64,000 nt of DNA from PALSA-188 sp963720075 (GTDB lineage: Bacteria; Acidobacteriota; Terriglobia; Terriglobales; Acidobacteriaceae): NCBI GenBank assembly GCA_963720075.1, contig CAVREG010000016.1, positions 597,961-661,960 on the forward strand. The letters run 5' to 3'. How positions within the stretch are numbered: the first letter of the stretch is position 1; each line of letters starts with the position of its first letter. Shown in pieces: positions 9,058 through 19,000 of this stretch. A program made the position numbers and the translations under genes. The notes below the pieces were generated by a model that worked only from the letters and a program-made list of their open reading frames with translations, had not been told where the DNA came from and did not search any database.

Positions 9058-9149
9058 ACCGCAGAGGGCGCTGAGAACGCCGCCTGGAATTAACTATGAA
9101 CACCTGACTAGCTTGCGGTGTTTGAAGCGTTCCCTGCGCCCTCGGCGGT
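9058..9149. repeat. Inverted repeat filling the pyrG-kdsA gap
   Basis: The 23-bp arms at 9058-9080 and 9127-9149 are inverted copies of one another with 3 mismatches (arm core accgc.gagggcgc.g). They are separated by a 46-bp spacer. The right arm ends only 8 A residues before the kdsA ATG, so the kdsA ribosome-binding region lies inside or beside the repeat. The arm sequence resembles the widespread cgcagaggnnncagag intergenic repeats; that resemblance is from memory. Confidence 0.7.
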
Positions 9150-9157
9150 AAAAAAAA

Positions 9158-10006
9158 ATGACAAATGCCTTCAAAGCCGGTGACGTCAGCATCGGAGGAA
9201 GCAACCTTTTCCTCATCGCCGGGCCCTGCGTGATCGAAAGTGAAGAACACGCCATTCGCATGGCCGAAATTATTAAAGGCGTGACGCGCTCTCTCAATAT
9301 TCCATTCATCTTTAAAGCGTCTTATGACAAAGCGAATCGTACGTCAATACGTAGCTTCCGCGGTCCGGGGCTGGTTGAAGGGCTACGCATTCTGAAGAAA
9401 GTGAAAAACGAGGTTGGAGTTCCCGTGCTGACCGATGTTCATCAAGCCGCTGACGTAGCAAAGGTCGCGGAAGTCGCCGACGTTATCCAAATCCCTGCTT
9501 TTCTTTGCCGCCAAACCGATCTCATCGTCGCGGCCGCCATGAGCGAGCGTGTGGTGAACATCAAGAAGGGACAATTCGTCTCCCCATGGGACATGAAACA
9601 AGCGGTAGAAAAATGCCGGACAGCAGGAAACGAAAAGGTTTTTCTGACCGAACGCGGATCAAGCTTCGGCTACAACAATCTTGTCGTGGATATGCGGTCA
9701 CTGCCCATCATGCGAAAATTCGCGCCCGTAGTTTTCGACGCGACCCATTCGGTTCAACTGCCGTCGGCAACGGAAGCCAATGGCGACAAGCCCGCCGCCA
9801 GCGGAGGACAGCCTGAATTTATTCCAGTACTAGCGCGCGCAGCAGTAGCGGCTGGCGTGGATGGAATATTCATGGAAGTACATGACAATCCCAAAGAAGC
9901 CAAGTCCGATGGCGCGAACGCTTTAGAATCAACCAAGCTGCGTGGTGTATTGAAGGAATTGCTGGCGGTGCATAGCGCACTGGAGACCGCGCGAGTCTCG
10001 CCGTAA
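9158..10006 (+). CDS. kdsA: 3-deoxy-8-phosphooctulonate (KDO-8-P) synthase
   Basis: A 282-residue TIM-barrel enzyme condensing phosphoenolpyruvate with arabinose-5-phosphate, the first committed step to Kdo for LPS. Signatures are LIAGPCVIESEEHAIRMAE near residue 20, FKASYDKANRTSIRSFRGPG near residue 52 and DVIQIPAFLCRQTDL near residue 109. Length is typical. The ATG follows nine A residues with no classical Shine-Dalgarno; the upstream inverted repeat occupies that place. It is downstream of pyrG on the same strand. Confidence 0.97.
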   Translation: MTNAFKAGDVSIGGSNLFLIAGPCVIESEEHAIRMAEIIKGVTRSLNIPFIFKASYDKANRTSIRSFRGPGLVEGLRILKKVKNEVGVPVLTDVHQAADVAKVAEVADVIQIPAFLCRQTDLIVAAAMSERVVNIKKGQFVSPWDMKQAVEKCRTAGNEKVFLTERGSSFGYNNLVVDMRSLPIMRKFAPVVFDATHSVQLPSATEANGDKPAASGGQPEFIPVLARAAVAAGVDGIFMEVHDNPKEAKSDGANALESTKLRGVLKELLAVHSALETARVSP

Positions 10007-10066
10007 AGAAAAGGGTCCGTTCTTCCAGATGGAAGATCGAGCGGCTAACTCACTTCGCTTTTGAAC

Positions 10067-10594
10067 CTACTTCTTGGGTTGTGCTGTCGGCGGCAGCAGG
10101 CCATTCAGTCGCAGATACATTGCCGCTGCGGCATAATGGTCTGCCCAGTTGCTGGCCATTCCAATCCAGGCCCACGCGCGGGGTTGCTTTCGGCCTCCAA
10201 ATGCCTCGACCGTATCGCCCAGCTTGGAATCGTCGGCTTTGCTGACGGCGCTCTCGCAGAAATCAAAAGAAGCCTTGAGCGCATTGACCAGCTTGTCTTT
10301 GCTGTCGGTGTCTTTCAATTCCTCCGTTTTTGGCGCAGTCACGTCTCCGGCTCTGGCGCACAGGAAGTAGTTCGCTTCAGTGATGTGCATGGCCAGATGC
10401 CCAAATGTTTCCTGCAGCGGAGTTGGCCTGAAGCTGAATTTGTCCGCGGGCATTTCCTCCACGGCAGCCCCGAGATTCTTGTGCTCGCGTGTGAGCATTT
10501 CCTTCATTACTGAAGTCACGGGATTACTATTCTGCTGAGAAAAACTTGGAAGAGCCAGAGCGCACAAGGTACAAATGCCAAGAAGTTGCTTCAT
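10067..10594 (-). CDS. Secreted DinB-family protein
   Basis: A 175-residue protein. Residues 1-19 are a signal peptide (ends ALPSFSQ). The rest is an all-helical DinB/YfiT-like four-helix domain, with EHKNLGAAVEEMPADKFSFR and the His of FGHLAMHITEANYF in the places of the usual metal-site helices. A further His (SNWADHYAAAAMYLR) near the C-terminus completes a plausible three-His site. DinB-like domains can be metal-dependent thiol transferases, but exported members have no settled function. It converges on kdsA and is probably monocistronic. Confidence 0.82.
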   Translation of the reverse strand: MKQLLGICTLCALALPSFSQQNSNPVTSVMKEMLTREHKNLGAAVEEMPADKFSFRPTPLQETFGHLAMHITEANYFLCARAGDVTAPKTEELKDTDSKDKLVNALKASFDFCESAVSKADDSKLGDTVEAFGGRKQPRAWAWIGMASNWADHYAAAAMYLRLNGLLPPTAQPKK

Positions 10595-10652
10595 TTGATT
10601 TGTAACTCCTTAAATACGACTTTGAGAATGTCCATTTGTAAAATCTTGTTTC

Positions 10653-11411
10653 CTACGCCAATGACGCTAGCCCTGCCGCCATCAGCGTGAAGAAGAGCCA
10701 CCAGCCAAACACAATCGAAAATGCGGTCCCTCGCTTTACTTTACTGACGCAGGTAAACCCAATCGCGGTAAGAACCAGCGTCCAAATCAGGAACACGTCA
10801 AAGGACGACGCAAGGCTGTAAAGAAATGGCGAGTCCGACGGATTCAGGAAGTACCCAGGATTTGTGGCCACCGGGTTCTGAAAAGTAAAAGAATCGGGAC
10901 TCGCCCCTGCAAATAGAGATACGAGGGCCAGGCAGACTTTCAAGAGTCCCGGCAAGCTGGCATAGACCACAATTGCCAGGGAAACTTTGAATGAAACGCC
11001 GGCTCCCGCTGCAAACTTGAAAGTCGCAAACAGGACGGCCGCTATGATCACGAGGATAAGAAGCTGTATAGCCGGAAATGCGTAGGAGATAATCTTTGTG
11101 ACTTTTGTTCCTGTCTCCAGTCTCTGTTCCCGTTGGTCCGGAGGGAGTTGGTCCAATTGCTCCTGCTGCCTGGGCTGCGCTCGCATCTGGTTTTCCATCA
11201 CCTTGCGGAATCCGACTTTCTGCCCGCCGACGTAAATAAAGGCGGCAGAAAAAATTACCATTAGCAAGAACGGTGCCCACCATTGGGCGCTGCGGCGCAG
11301 ATCGGTGAAGGTCTTTGTGGGAGCAATAAACGTATCAATAATGCGCTCGGGCTCAGAAAGGGCAGCGACAGGTTCTGGATCGGATAAGGGAGTTACGGGT
11401 AATGCGGCCAT
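10653..11411 (-). CDS. YIP1-family membrane protein
   Basis: About 252 residues from the ATG at 11411, which has a strong GAAGGAG ribosome site. An upstream in-frame ATG at 11462 lacks one. The cytosolic N-terminus includes ERIIDTFIAPTKTFTDLRRS, typical of bacterial YIP1 proteins. Five or so hydrophobic segments follow, starting at WWAPFLLMVIFSAAFIYVGG. A Gln/Arg-rich loop lies between helices 1 and 2. Function in bacteria is unknown. It shares direction with the ABC ATPase upstream but is separated from it by ~160 nt containing a repeat, so co-transcription is doubtful. Confidence 0.8.
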   Translation of the reverse strand: MAALPVTPLSDPEPVAALSEPERIIDTFIAPTKTFTDLRRSAQWWAPFLLMVIFSAAFIYVGGQKVGFRKVMENQMRAQPRQQEQLDQLPPDQREQRLETGTKVTKIISYAFPAIQLLILVIIAAVLFATFKFAAGAGVSFKVSLAIVVYASLPGLLKVCLALVSLFAGASPDSFTFQNPVATNPGYFLNPSDSPFLYSLASSFDVFLIWTLVLTAIGFTCVSKVKRGTAFSIVFGWWLFFTLMAAGLASLA

Positions 11412-11521
11412 GCGTTCTCCTTCATTTGCCGAGACGCATTGTAGCCTGCGAGCAGAAAGCAAACAAGAAAAGAAAGAGGGCGGCAGGCCGTGATTGCCAG
11501 GAACAGTCGCTTTTGAGTTTT

Positions 11522-11555
11522 GCTCAACTGGACAGCCGAGGGCGGCTGCCCCTGC
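11522..11555. repeat. Single copy of a hairpin (REP-like) repeat
   Basis: The sequence contains CAGCC-GAGGGC-GGCTG, a 5-bp stem with a 6-nt loop, embedded in gctcaactggacagccgagg followed by gcggctgcccctgc. The same ~30 bp appears, inverted and in a pair, at 29609-29723 between tldD and pmbA. Confidence 0.75.
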
Positions 11556-11570
11556 CTGCTTTATGCGGCG

Positions 11571-12389
11571 CTAAACCGCAATTTCTGGAGTAGCTGCGAG
11601 CAAGCTTTGCGTGTACGGGTGCGCGGGTAGTGATGTGATTTGTTCGGTGGTTCCAACTTCCACGATTTTTCCGCGGTACATCACGGCAATTCGATCGGCC
11701 AAATAGCGCACGACCGGCATGGAATGAGAGATAAATAAATAGGTCAATCCAAACTCGCGCTGCAAATTCGCCAACAGGTTGACAATCTGCGCGCCTACGC
11801 TGACGTCAAGGGCGGAGACCGGTTCGTCTGCCACAATGAACTTTGGCCGCAATGCCAGGGCCCGGGCTATTACAATTCGCTGGCGCTGTCCCCCGCTGAA
11901 CTCGTGCGGAAAGCGGCGCGCGGCAGATTCATCAAGGCCGACGGCCCGTAGCAATTCACCAACTCGGGTGCGCAGAGGCGGGCCGCTGGCTCCTTCGCGA
12001 ACCTGGCCATGGGTGATCTCTTTGTGAATGATGAGTGGCTCGCTGACGATATCCTCAACTCTCATTCGTGGATCGAGCGAGCCGAAAGGATCCTGAAACA
12101 CGATTTGCATATCGCGCCGCAGACGGCGGATTTCCGGACGACTAGCCGCAAGAAGATCGCACCCTTCAAAATGAATGCTGCCTGAAGTCGGTTCGATTAG
12201 CCGCAGAATCAGTCTTCCAAGAGTGCTTTTTCCGGATCCCGACTCGCCCACCAATCCCAGCGTCTCTCCGGGCTCGATGTTCAGCGACACCTCGTCCACG
12301 GCGCGAACTTCACCCTTTGCGTTTCCGCCAAAGACAGACTCCCCGAGCGGGAAGATCTTCGTCAGACCGCGAACTTCAACCAACGGCAT
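11571..12389 (-). CDS. ABC transporter ATP-binding protein, oligopeptide type (OppF/DppF-like)
   Basis: About 272 residues from MPLVEVRGLTKIF (ATG at 12389); an in-frame ATG at 12440 would add 17 unconserved residues. Walker A is GLVGESGSGKSTLGRL, the Q-loop is QIVFQDPFGSLDPRM, the ABC signature is FSGGQRQRIVIARAL, Walker B is KFIVADEPVSALDV, and the switch His is in FISHSM. GSLDPRM and the C-terminal HPYTQSLLAATPE are marks of the Opp/Dpp subfamily. No permease, second ATPase or binding protein is adjacent, so it is an orphan here. The gene is divergent from ccdA with ~75 nt between starts. Confidence 0.93.
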   Translation of the reverse strand: MPLVEVRGLTKIFPLGESVFGGNAKGEVRAVDEVSLNIEPGETLGLVGESGSGKSTLGRLILRLIEPTSGSIHFEGCDLLAASRPEIRRLRRDMQIVFQDPFGSLDPRMRVEDIVSEPLIIHKEITHGQVREGASGPPLRTRVGELLRAVGLDESAARRFPHEFSGGQRQRIVIARALALRPKFIVADEPVSALDVSVGAQIVNLLANLQREFGLTYLFISHSMPVVRYLADRIAVMYRGKIVEVGTTEQITSLPAHPYTQSLLAATPEIAV

Positions 12390-12464
12390 GATCGGATGGT
12401 AGCAGAGCCTTAAGTTTGTTCGCCTGATTGGTGGAGTCACGAGCAGGCAGGTAGAATAGCTCCA

Positions 12465-13187
12465 ATGTCCACATTGCCTCTTCCTATAGCGGCTTTTGTC
12501 GCTGGGCTGGTGTCGTTTTTATCGCCGTGCGTGCTGCCGCTGGTGCCGGGTTATGTTTCGCTAATCTCGGGAGTTGGCGTGGAGGAACTCAAGTCGCAAC
12601 AGGCGGGATTGTTGCGCAAAGTAATGCTGAACTCGGTTGCTTTTATTGTGGGGTTCAGTACGGTGTTTATTGCGCTAGGGGCGATTTCGACCGAAGTCGG
12701 CCAAGTCATGGCCCGATACAAGTCAGTCCTGGGTCAGGTCGCCGGAGTTGTCATCATCCTTTTCGGCTTGCATTTGACCGGCATTCTTCGAATTAATGCG
12801 CTGTACTCCGACAAGCGCCTGCACAACATGAAGGGCGGAAGCACGGTCGGAGGCGCTTTCCTGATCGGATTCGCTTTCGCATTTGGATGGACGCCGTGCG
12901 TGGGGCCAATCTTGTCTGTCATCCTCGGCTTTGCGGCCACTCAGGATTCGGTGGCTAAAGGTGTTCTTTTACTCGCAATCTATTCGATGGGTCTGGCGGT
13001 GCCGTTCCTGCTTACTTCTCTTGGAATCGAGCGGTTCTTAAAATTTTATAGCCGTTTTAAGACCCATATGCACGCGTTGGAAGTGGGAAGCGGCGGCTTG
13101 CTGATTGTGCTCGGAGTTCTGCTAATTTTTGGCCGGTTCACATTGCTGGCAAATTATTTTTCATTCTTAAGGCGATTTTCTTTATGA
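12465..13187 (+). CDS. ccdA: CcdA-type thiol-disulfide transmembrane electron carrier
   Basis: A 240-residue, six-helix membrane protein of the DsbD-beta/CcdA family, which carries reducing equivalents from cytosolic thioredoxin to the periplasm. The two conserved cysteines are in FLSPCVLPLVPGYVSLISG (helix 1) and FGWTPCVGPILSVILGF (helix 4). The stop overlaps the start of the TlpA-like gene by 4 nt, so the two are translationally coupled. Electrons probably pass to the adjacent TlpA-like protein and/or the DsbD-N-like protein, for cytochrome c maturation or disulfide repair. Confidence 0.93.
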   Translation: MSTLPLPIAAFVAGLVSFLSPCVLPLVPGYVSLISGVGVEELKSQQAGLLRKVMLNSVAFIVGFSTVFIALGAISTEVGQVMARYKSVLGQVAGVVIILFGLHLTGILRINALYSDKRLHNMKGGSTVGGAFLIGFAFAFGWTPCVGPILSVILGFAATQDSVAKGVLLLAIYSMGLAVPFLLTSLGIERFLKFYSRFKTHMHALEVGSGGLLIVLGVLLIFGRFTLLANYFSFLRRFSL

Positions 13188-13771
13188 GCGAAGATGGAGT
13201 TTTCGTGAAACGCGATCCAGTCGTCATTATCGTAGTAGTAATGGTTGTCACGCTTATGCTGGTGTTCGGCATACGAAAGTCGCGGCGTGCGGTCCCTCCC
13301 ACTCAAGCAACGACGACTGAAATGAAGATTGCGCCCGACTTTACTTTGCAATCCCTCGACGGAAAAACTGTGCACCTTTCTGATTTTCGCGGCAAAGCAA
13401 TCCTGCTCAATTTTTGGGCGACGTGGTGCGAGCCTTGCAAGGTTGAAATGCCCTGGATTGTGGACTTGCAACAGAAGTATGCCTCGGAAGGATTGCAGGT
13501 GGTGGGTGTCGCAATGGACGATGCCAGCCCTGACGAAATTGCCAAATTCACCCGGCAAATGGGGGTTAACTACCCGGTTGTTATTGGCAAAGACGCAGTT
13601 GCCGATTCCTATGGAGGACTTCCATTCCTTCCGACCACTTTCTACATTGGGCGCGACGGCAAGATTGTGGACAAGGTATTGGGGATCAAAGGACGCGGCG
13701 AGATCGAGGACGATATCAAGAAGGCGCTAGCTGAAGGTCAGAACGTGCAGGCACAGAAGACTGGCTACTAG
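13184..13771 (+). CDS. TlpA/ResA-like membrane-anchored thioredoxin
   Basis: A 195-residue protein. A single N-terminal anchor (DPVVIIVVVMVVTLMLVFGI) is followed by a periplasmic AhpC-TSA/thioredoxin domain. The active site is WATWCEPCKVEMPWIV (CxxC near residues 84-87), and the cis-Pro loop is GLPFLPTTFYI. It is the likely partner of the coupled ccdA gene. Proteins of this type reduce apocytochrome c or rescue oxidised thiols. Which role applies cannot be told, as no cytochrome c biogenesis genes are nearby. Confidence 0.92.
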   Translation: MSEDGVFVKRDPVVIIVVVMVVTLMLVFGIRKSRRAVPPTQATTTEMKIAPDFTLQSLDGKTVHLSDFRGKAILLNFWATWCEPCKVEMPWIVDLQQKYASEGLQVVGVAMDDASPDEIAKFTRQMGVNYPVVIGKDAVADSYGGLPFLPTTFYIGRDGKIVDKVLGIKGRGEIEDDIKKALAEGQNVQAQKTGY

Positions 13772-13818
13772 CAGCGCATGCGTGTAGGCGGGGAATAGCT
13801 TAAAGGGACTCCAACAAT

Positions 13819-14361
13819 ATGAATCCGTCGAAAACGATATTAATTCTGATCGCGCTGCTCTGCTCTCAAGCTATTGCTCAGGAGTCCTTCGGCAGAAAAT
13901 CGCCTTCGGTCACAATGTCGCCCGTGCCGGTCGAAAGCGTGACTCGCGGTAAATCAGGAGACGTCGAATTGCGATTTCGCGTAGCATCGGGTTTCCATAT
14001 CAATTCAAATACTCCCAAGGAGGAGTATCTCATCCCAACGGACCTCAAGCTTGATCCGCCGACGGACATTATTGTTGGGAAGATCACCTATCCTCCAGGT
14101 ATTGATGCCAGTCTTCCATTCGCGCCCGACGAAAAGCTCAGCGTTTATACCGGACCGTTTGATTTGTCCGTGACTGTGCGGCCATTGATTTCCGTGCCGC
14201 CTGGGAAATACTCCTTCCGCGGAGAACTAAAATATCAGGCTTGCGACAATGCAGCCTGTTATCCTCCGAAAAAGTTGCCGGTTGAGTTTGAGGTAAGGGT
14301 AGTGAAGGGAGAGGGTCCCCCCAGAAGAAATCCCGCACAGAGCCCGAACGTGCATAGGTGA
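13819..14361 (+). CDS. Secreted DsbD N-terminal-domain-like protein
   Basis: A 180-residue protein with a signal peptide (ends LLCSQAIAQ) and an immunoglobulin-like DsbD-alpha domain. The redox cysteines sit in YQACDNAACYPPKKLPVEF near residues 138-144 (C-x5-C then YPP), as in E. coli DsbD-alpha. It starts 47 nt after the TlpA-like gene with AAAGGGA upstream. E. coli DsbD is one protein with alpha, beta and gamma modules. Here equivalents of beta (CcdA), gamma (TlpA) and alpha are three consecutive genes. Confidence 0.88.
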   Translation: MNPSKTILILIALLCSQAIAQESFGRKSPSVTMSPVPVESVTRGKSGDVELRFRVASGFHINSNTPKEEYLIPTDLKLDPPTDIIVGKITYPPGIDASLPFAPDEKLSVYTGPFDLSVTVRPLISVPPGKYSFRGELKYQACDNAACYPPKKLPVEFEVRVVKGEGPPRRNPAQSPNVHR

Positions 14362-14414
14362 TGGTTGGAGATCCAGCCAGCGGGTATAATCCGCTCGACT
14401 GGTTGGTAGCGCGG

Positions 14415-15884
14415 TCACCTAGCGTTCACCAACTTTAATCTTTTGGCAGTTTTGTCTTTTCCTATCGCCATCATTACTGCAAACAAGCTTGGCGCCACTC
14501 CTTGGCCTGTCAATGCCACCCTTGCGCCATTGATCAACGCTCCCGCCTTTATATTTCTTTCGGCAGCCAAATCCCGCAGCAACTTCTCCGCGCATGATTC
14601 GCTGAAATCCTCACTAGCTTCATAGCGCCGCCCAAGTTCCACGAGCATCTGACGGATGGATTCATCTTTCAAAAATTTCGCAATGGCTGTGGGATCGGCT
14701 TCGAAGTCATCCGTGAAGAATGCGCGGAATGAAGTTGCGAAGTCTTTCAGGCTGCGAGCGCGGGGTTTTAATAAATCAATGGTCGAGAGCAGTGATTCCC
14801 GGTCGTGGATTTGGTTTTGAACACCGGCCTTAATCCATTCTTCGTCGATAAGCGGTAACAACTTCTCCGCCGGATAAGACCGAATGTATTCAGTATTGAA
14901 CCAATCGAGTTTGGCGCGATCAAAAACCGCGTCAGAACGCGAAATGGCATTCAGATCAAATAGTGAAATTAATTGTTCATCGCTTAGAATTTCCGGGGTT
15001 CCCTCGGGCGGCCTCCATCCCAACAACGCGAGAAAGTTGCGGAACGCTTCGGGGACAATGCCTTCCTCCCGATAAGCAAGCACACTGGTCGCGCCGTGTC
15101 GTTTGCTGAGTCGCGTTTTGTCAGGTCCGAGAATAAGCGGAACATGCGCAAATATGGGCATCGGCACACGCAAAGCTTCGTAAATCATCACTTGCTTGGG
15201 TGTATTCGAAATATGGTCCGCGCCCCGGATTACATGGGTGATTCTCATATCAATATCATCCGCGACTACACTCAGATGGTAAGTAGGACCATTATCCGAA
15301 CGCAATAGAACAAAGTCTTCCACTTCTACGTTCGCGAATTCAACGCGCCCAAAGACTGCGTCGTCGAAAGCTGTCTTTCCGGAATTCGGCACTCTAAAAC
15401 GAACTACAGCCGGGTGTCCCTCTGACTTGCGGCGATCGGCCCCTTCGTGCGAAATCTCGCGACATGTGCCTTCGTAACGCGGCGGTCGGCCCTCCGCCGC
15501 AGCCCGATTGCGGCGGCTTTCCAAATCTTCCCTGGAGCAAAAGCAACAGTAGGCATGCCCCGAGGCCAGCAACTTCGCGGCTATTTTCCGGTAAAGGTCG
15601 ACACGATCGGTTTGATAATACGGACCCTCGTCCCAATCCAGTCCAAGCCAGCGCATCCCCTGTAGAATCCCTTCCACCATTTCCGGAGTTGAACGCCCGG
15701 TATCTGTATCTTCAATGCGAAGGATGAAGGTGCCCCGGTGGTGGCGCGCATAGAGCCAGTTGAATAGCGCCGTTCTCGCCCCGCCCACATGCAAATACCC
15801 CGTAGGCGACGGCGCAAAGCGTACGCGGGGGCGCAATCCTGCAATCACCCCCCTTACCTCGGAACTATCAGTATTTACACCCAT
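14415..15884 (-). CDS. gltX: Glutamyl-tRNA synthetase
   Basis: About 489 residues from ATG 15884; an in-frame ATG at 15932 would add 16 residues. This class I synthetase has the HIGH-equivalent FAPSPTGYLHVGGARTALFN and the KMSKS-equivalent DKTRLSKRHGATSV. It also has a Cys-rich insertion (YCCFCSREDLE ... YEGTCR) that fits the zinc-binding region of bacterial GluRS. The C-terminal helical anticodon-binding domain is complete. It converges on the DsbD-N-like gene and diverges from the GGDEF/HD-GYP gene. The start is uncertain because neither ATG has a good ribosome site. Confidence 0.96.
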   Translation of the reverse strand: MGVNTDSSEVRGVIAGLRPRVRFAPSPTGYLHVGGARTALFNWLYARHHRGTFILRIEDTDTGRSTPEMVEGILQGMRWLGLDWDEGPYYQTDRVDLYRKIAAKLLASGHAYCCFCSREDLESRRNRAAAEGRPPRYEGTCREISHEGADRRKSEGHPAVVRFRVPNSGKTAFDDAVFGRVEFANVEVEDFVLLRSDNGPTYHLSVVADDIDMRITHVIRGADHISNTPKQVMIYEALRVPMPIFAHVPLILGPDKTRLSKRHGATSVLAYREEGIVPEAFRNFLALLGWRPPEGTPEILSDEQLISLFDLNAISRSDAVFDRAKLDWFNTEYIRSYPAEKLLPLIDEEWIKAGVQNQIHDRESLLSTIDLLKPRARSLKDFATSFRAFFTDDFEADPTAIAKFLKDESIRQMLVELGRRYEASEDFSESCAEKLLRDLAAERNIKAGALINGARVALTGQGVAPSLFAVMMAIGKDKTAKRLKLVNAR

Positions 15885-16074
15885 ACATTGAGTAGGAAAC
15901 CCGGGTTCTAGGGACGAAACTAACGTAGGCACGACCGACCGACCGCAGCTGACCCCGAATCCGACGTGCTACGAAAGGTCCATCGGCCAGCAGACTATTG
16001 TTTTGCTTCGGTCGGTGTGAAAACATGAAGAATATCACCAGCGGGGCGTTCGGAAACAGAATCGGGATAGCCAG

Positions 16075-19000
16075 ATGAACAGCATAGCGATTGGTGTGGT
16101 GATCGTACCGGGGGTTGTCGCCCTCTTGCTGTTCCTTGTCTTCACTTATCTCTACGAGCAGAGCCGGCAACCATATTTTCGCGCCTGGCAACTGGGATGG
16201 GCCGCCTACACGCTGCACTTCGCCTTGGACGCGTGGGGAATCTTCCATGGATACACCGCCGCCATATCGCTGTTCACCTCATTGCTGCTGGTAACGATGG
16301 CTCTTTGTATCTTCGTTTCCACGCGGCTGATGAATAAAACATCGGGCTCGCAGAGGCGCGAGAAATTTCGGCTTCGGTGGTATGAAATTGCGCTGGCCGC
16401 CGCAGGAGCTGGCTTGGCTTTGTGGAATTTAAAAATACACATGGCAGGCGGAATTTTTCAATCCAAAGCGGTTGTAACTCCGCACTTCCGCATAGAGATT
16501 GGCTTGGCCGCGGTTCTCCTCTATTGCTCGTTCTATTTTTACAAGTTTGGAAGCCGCAAAAATTCGCTTGCTTTTACGCTATTGGCTCTCTCGCTCGCTT
16601 TCTGGGCGATTCTCATCGCCTTGGGCGAGTTTCGAATCCCAGTAGCATCCTCCTTCGGGATCACGGGAGACGTTCTTGGTCCGATACCACAGATGTTACT
16701 CGGAATCGCGATGGTTATGGTGCTTTTCGAAAACGAGCGCGACGCAGTTCAGGAAAATGCGCTGGCTTTTTCGTCGCTTGGCGTGGACCCGACCCGGCTG
16801 CTTTCGGCCGAGGATCTCGTTCCAACAATGCAGTCTATTTTGGACCGTTTGGTAGCCCCACTTCCCACTGAGCGCGCCGTCATTTGCATCAGCCAACGCT
16901 GGCGCGCGATTTTGCCATCCGTACAGCGTGGATTTTCCGCGGAATTCCTCGGTGAGCTGGAAAAAAGCGGAGCGGGGGAGTATGTCCACGAACTTGCATA
17001 CCGCCGCGGTGGCTTTGTCACATTTCAGAACATGCCCGACATGGCCGAACCCCTTCCAGCGCTGCCCGGTGGAGGGTTTGAGCAGTTTCACCGGATCGTG
17101 GAGGAAGCTGGCATCCGAAATCTCACCGCGGTAAGCCTGCAAACCCGGGAACATAATTTTGGCGTGATTTTATTTCCCCATGCTGAACGCCGTGTGTTTG
17201 GCGCCTCGAATTTGCGGCTTTTGATCGGGCTCGCATTACAAATCGGCTTGACGCTCGAAAACTACGTAGTAATGCATGGCTCCCAGCGCCGCACGAAAGA
17301 ATACGCATTGCTAACCCAGATCGGGCAGGTGATCAGTTCCCGCCTCGATCAAGACGAAGTTTTGCGCGCCATCCAGGAAGAACTGGGCCGAATTTTCGAT
17401 ACCAGTAACTTCTTCGTCGCGTTTCGGGACGGGGATAATCTGCGCTTCGAGTTGGAAATTCAGAACGGAGTTGTTCTACCCAAACATTCGCGGAAGATGG
17501 ACAATGGCCTGACAGAACACATTATTAGGACGGGCGAGCCGCTTTTGATAAGTTCAGAGATTGACAAGGTTCGGGAGCGACTGGGCACGACCTTCATGCC
17601 AAGCCGGCCGTCCAAATCATTCTGCGGCGTACCTATAGTATTTGCGGGGAAGTCTGATGGAGCGATGGTTGCGAGCAGTCCGGACCGTGAGTTCGCTTTC
17701 GAGCAGCGCGATTTGGAAATTCTTCAGACGGCGGCGGGTCAAGTCTCAGTCGCCGTTGAGAACGCCCGCCTGTTCGCGGAAGAACAACGCCGCTCAAAAC
17801 AGTTCGCTTTCCTCAACAACATTTCGAAGACCGCCATTTCGAGTGAGGATGCCGAGCAAATGCTGGCGGAAATCGTCGGACACATCCAACGTAATTTCAA
17901 CTTTGACCATATCGGAATTGGCATTCTCGATTATGCGACCAAGGACATCGAGATCAAGGCGGAAGCCGGCACCACAGCAAAGGCGCTGGGCAAGCGAATA
18001 CCGTTGGGCACTGGAATTTTAGGGCGCGTGGCGCGCACCGGCGAAACGGCCTTGGTACAAACCACCGGCGATGGACATCTTCAAGGCATCTTGCCAGATT
18101 CGCGGGCTGTCTTGTGCATGCCAATCACCTATGGAGACAGCCTGATGGGGGTTCTCAACGTGGAGAGCCGCGAGGAGGACGCCTTCACGCCGCAGGATGT
18201 CCTGGTCATGAATACACTGGCCGACCTGCTCGCGACCGCACTTCACAATTCGTTTGTTTTCCAGAAGCTTCAACAGCAGTCCATTACGGACGGGCTTACC
18301 GGAATCAAGACACGGCGGTTTTTCTGGGAAGCATTATCATCGGAATGGAAGCGCGCATCGCGCTCCGGACGGCCATTTTCGGTGGTATTGATTGATCTGG
18401 ATAAGTTTAAGGAAGTAAACGACACCCTGGGGCATCTCGAAGGTGACCTTGTGCTGGTGCGGGTCGGCCGCCTGCTTGAACAAAAGTGCCGGCAATCCAA
18501 CGTGGTCGCGCGTTATGGGGGGGATGAATTCATCATCCTGATGCCCGAAACTGGCGTGGATCAAGCGCAAATATTGGCTGAGCGCCTGCGCTTATGGCTC
18601 GCCACCGATCCCATGCTGAGCGAACACCACGTTACCGGCAGTTTTGGCGTGGCCAGTTTTCCCGTACACGGCTTTTCGGTGGAAGACATTATCCGCATCG
18701 CGGATGCCGGGATGTACGTTTCTAAGCACGCCGGTGGCGACCAGGTCTCCACCGCTGAACAGTTTGGCGGTGATGAGGGTGGCGCAGTTCAGCGTCAGCT
18801 TATCTCCGGGTACATCGAGGGTTTTCTGCAACGCGAACACACCGGCCCCGAACATCTGGAGGAATTGATCACTACCCTGCAGAAGTTTTGTGGCACTGAT
18901 GAGGGCTGCAACCAGCAACTGCTGAAAGAATCTATTACCGCCTTGACCCACGCAGCGGAACTGCGCGAATTAAGCGGCGCCGGACATGGAGAAATGGTGA

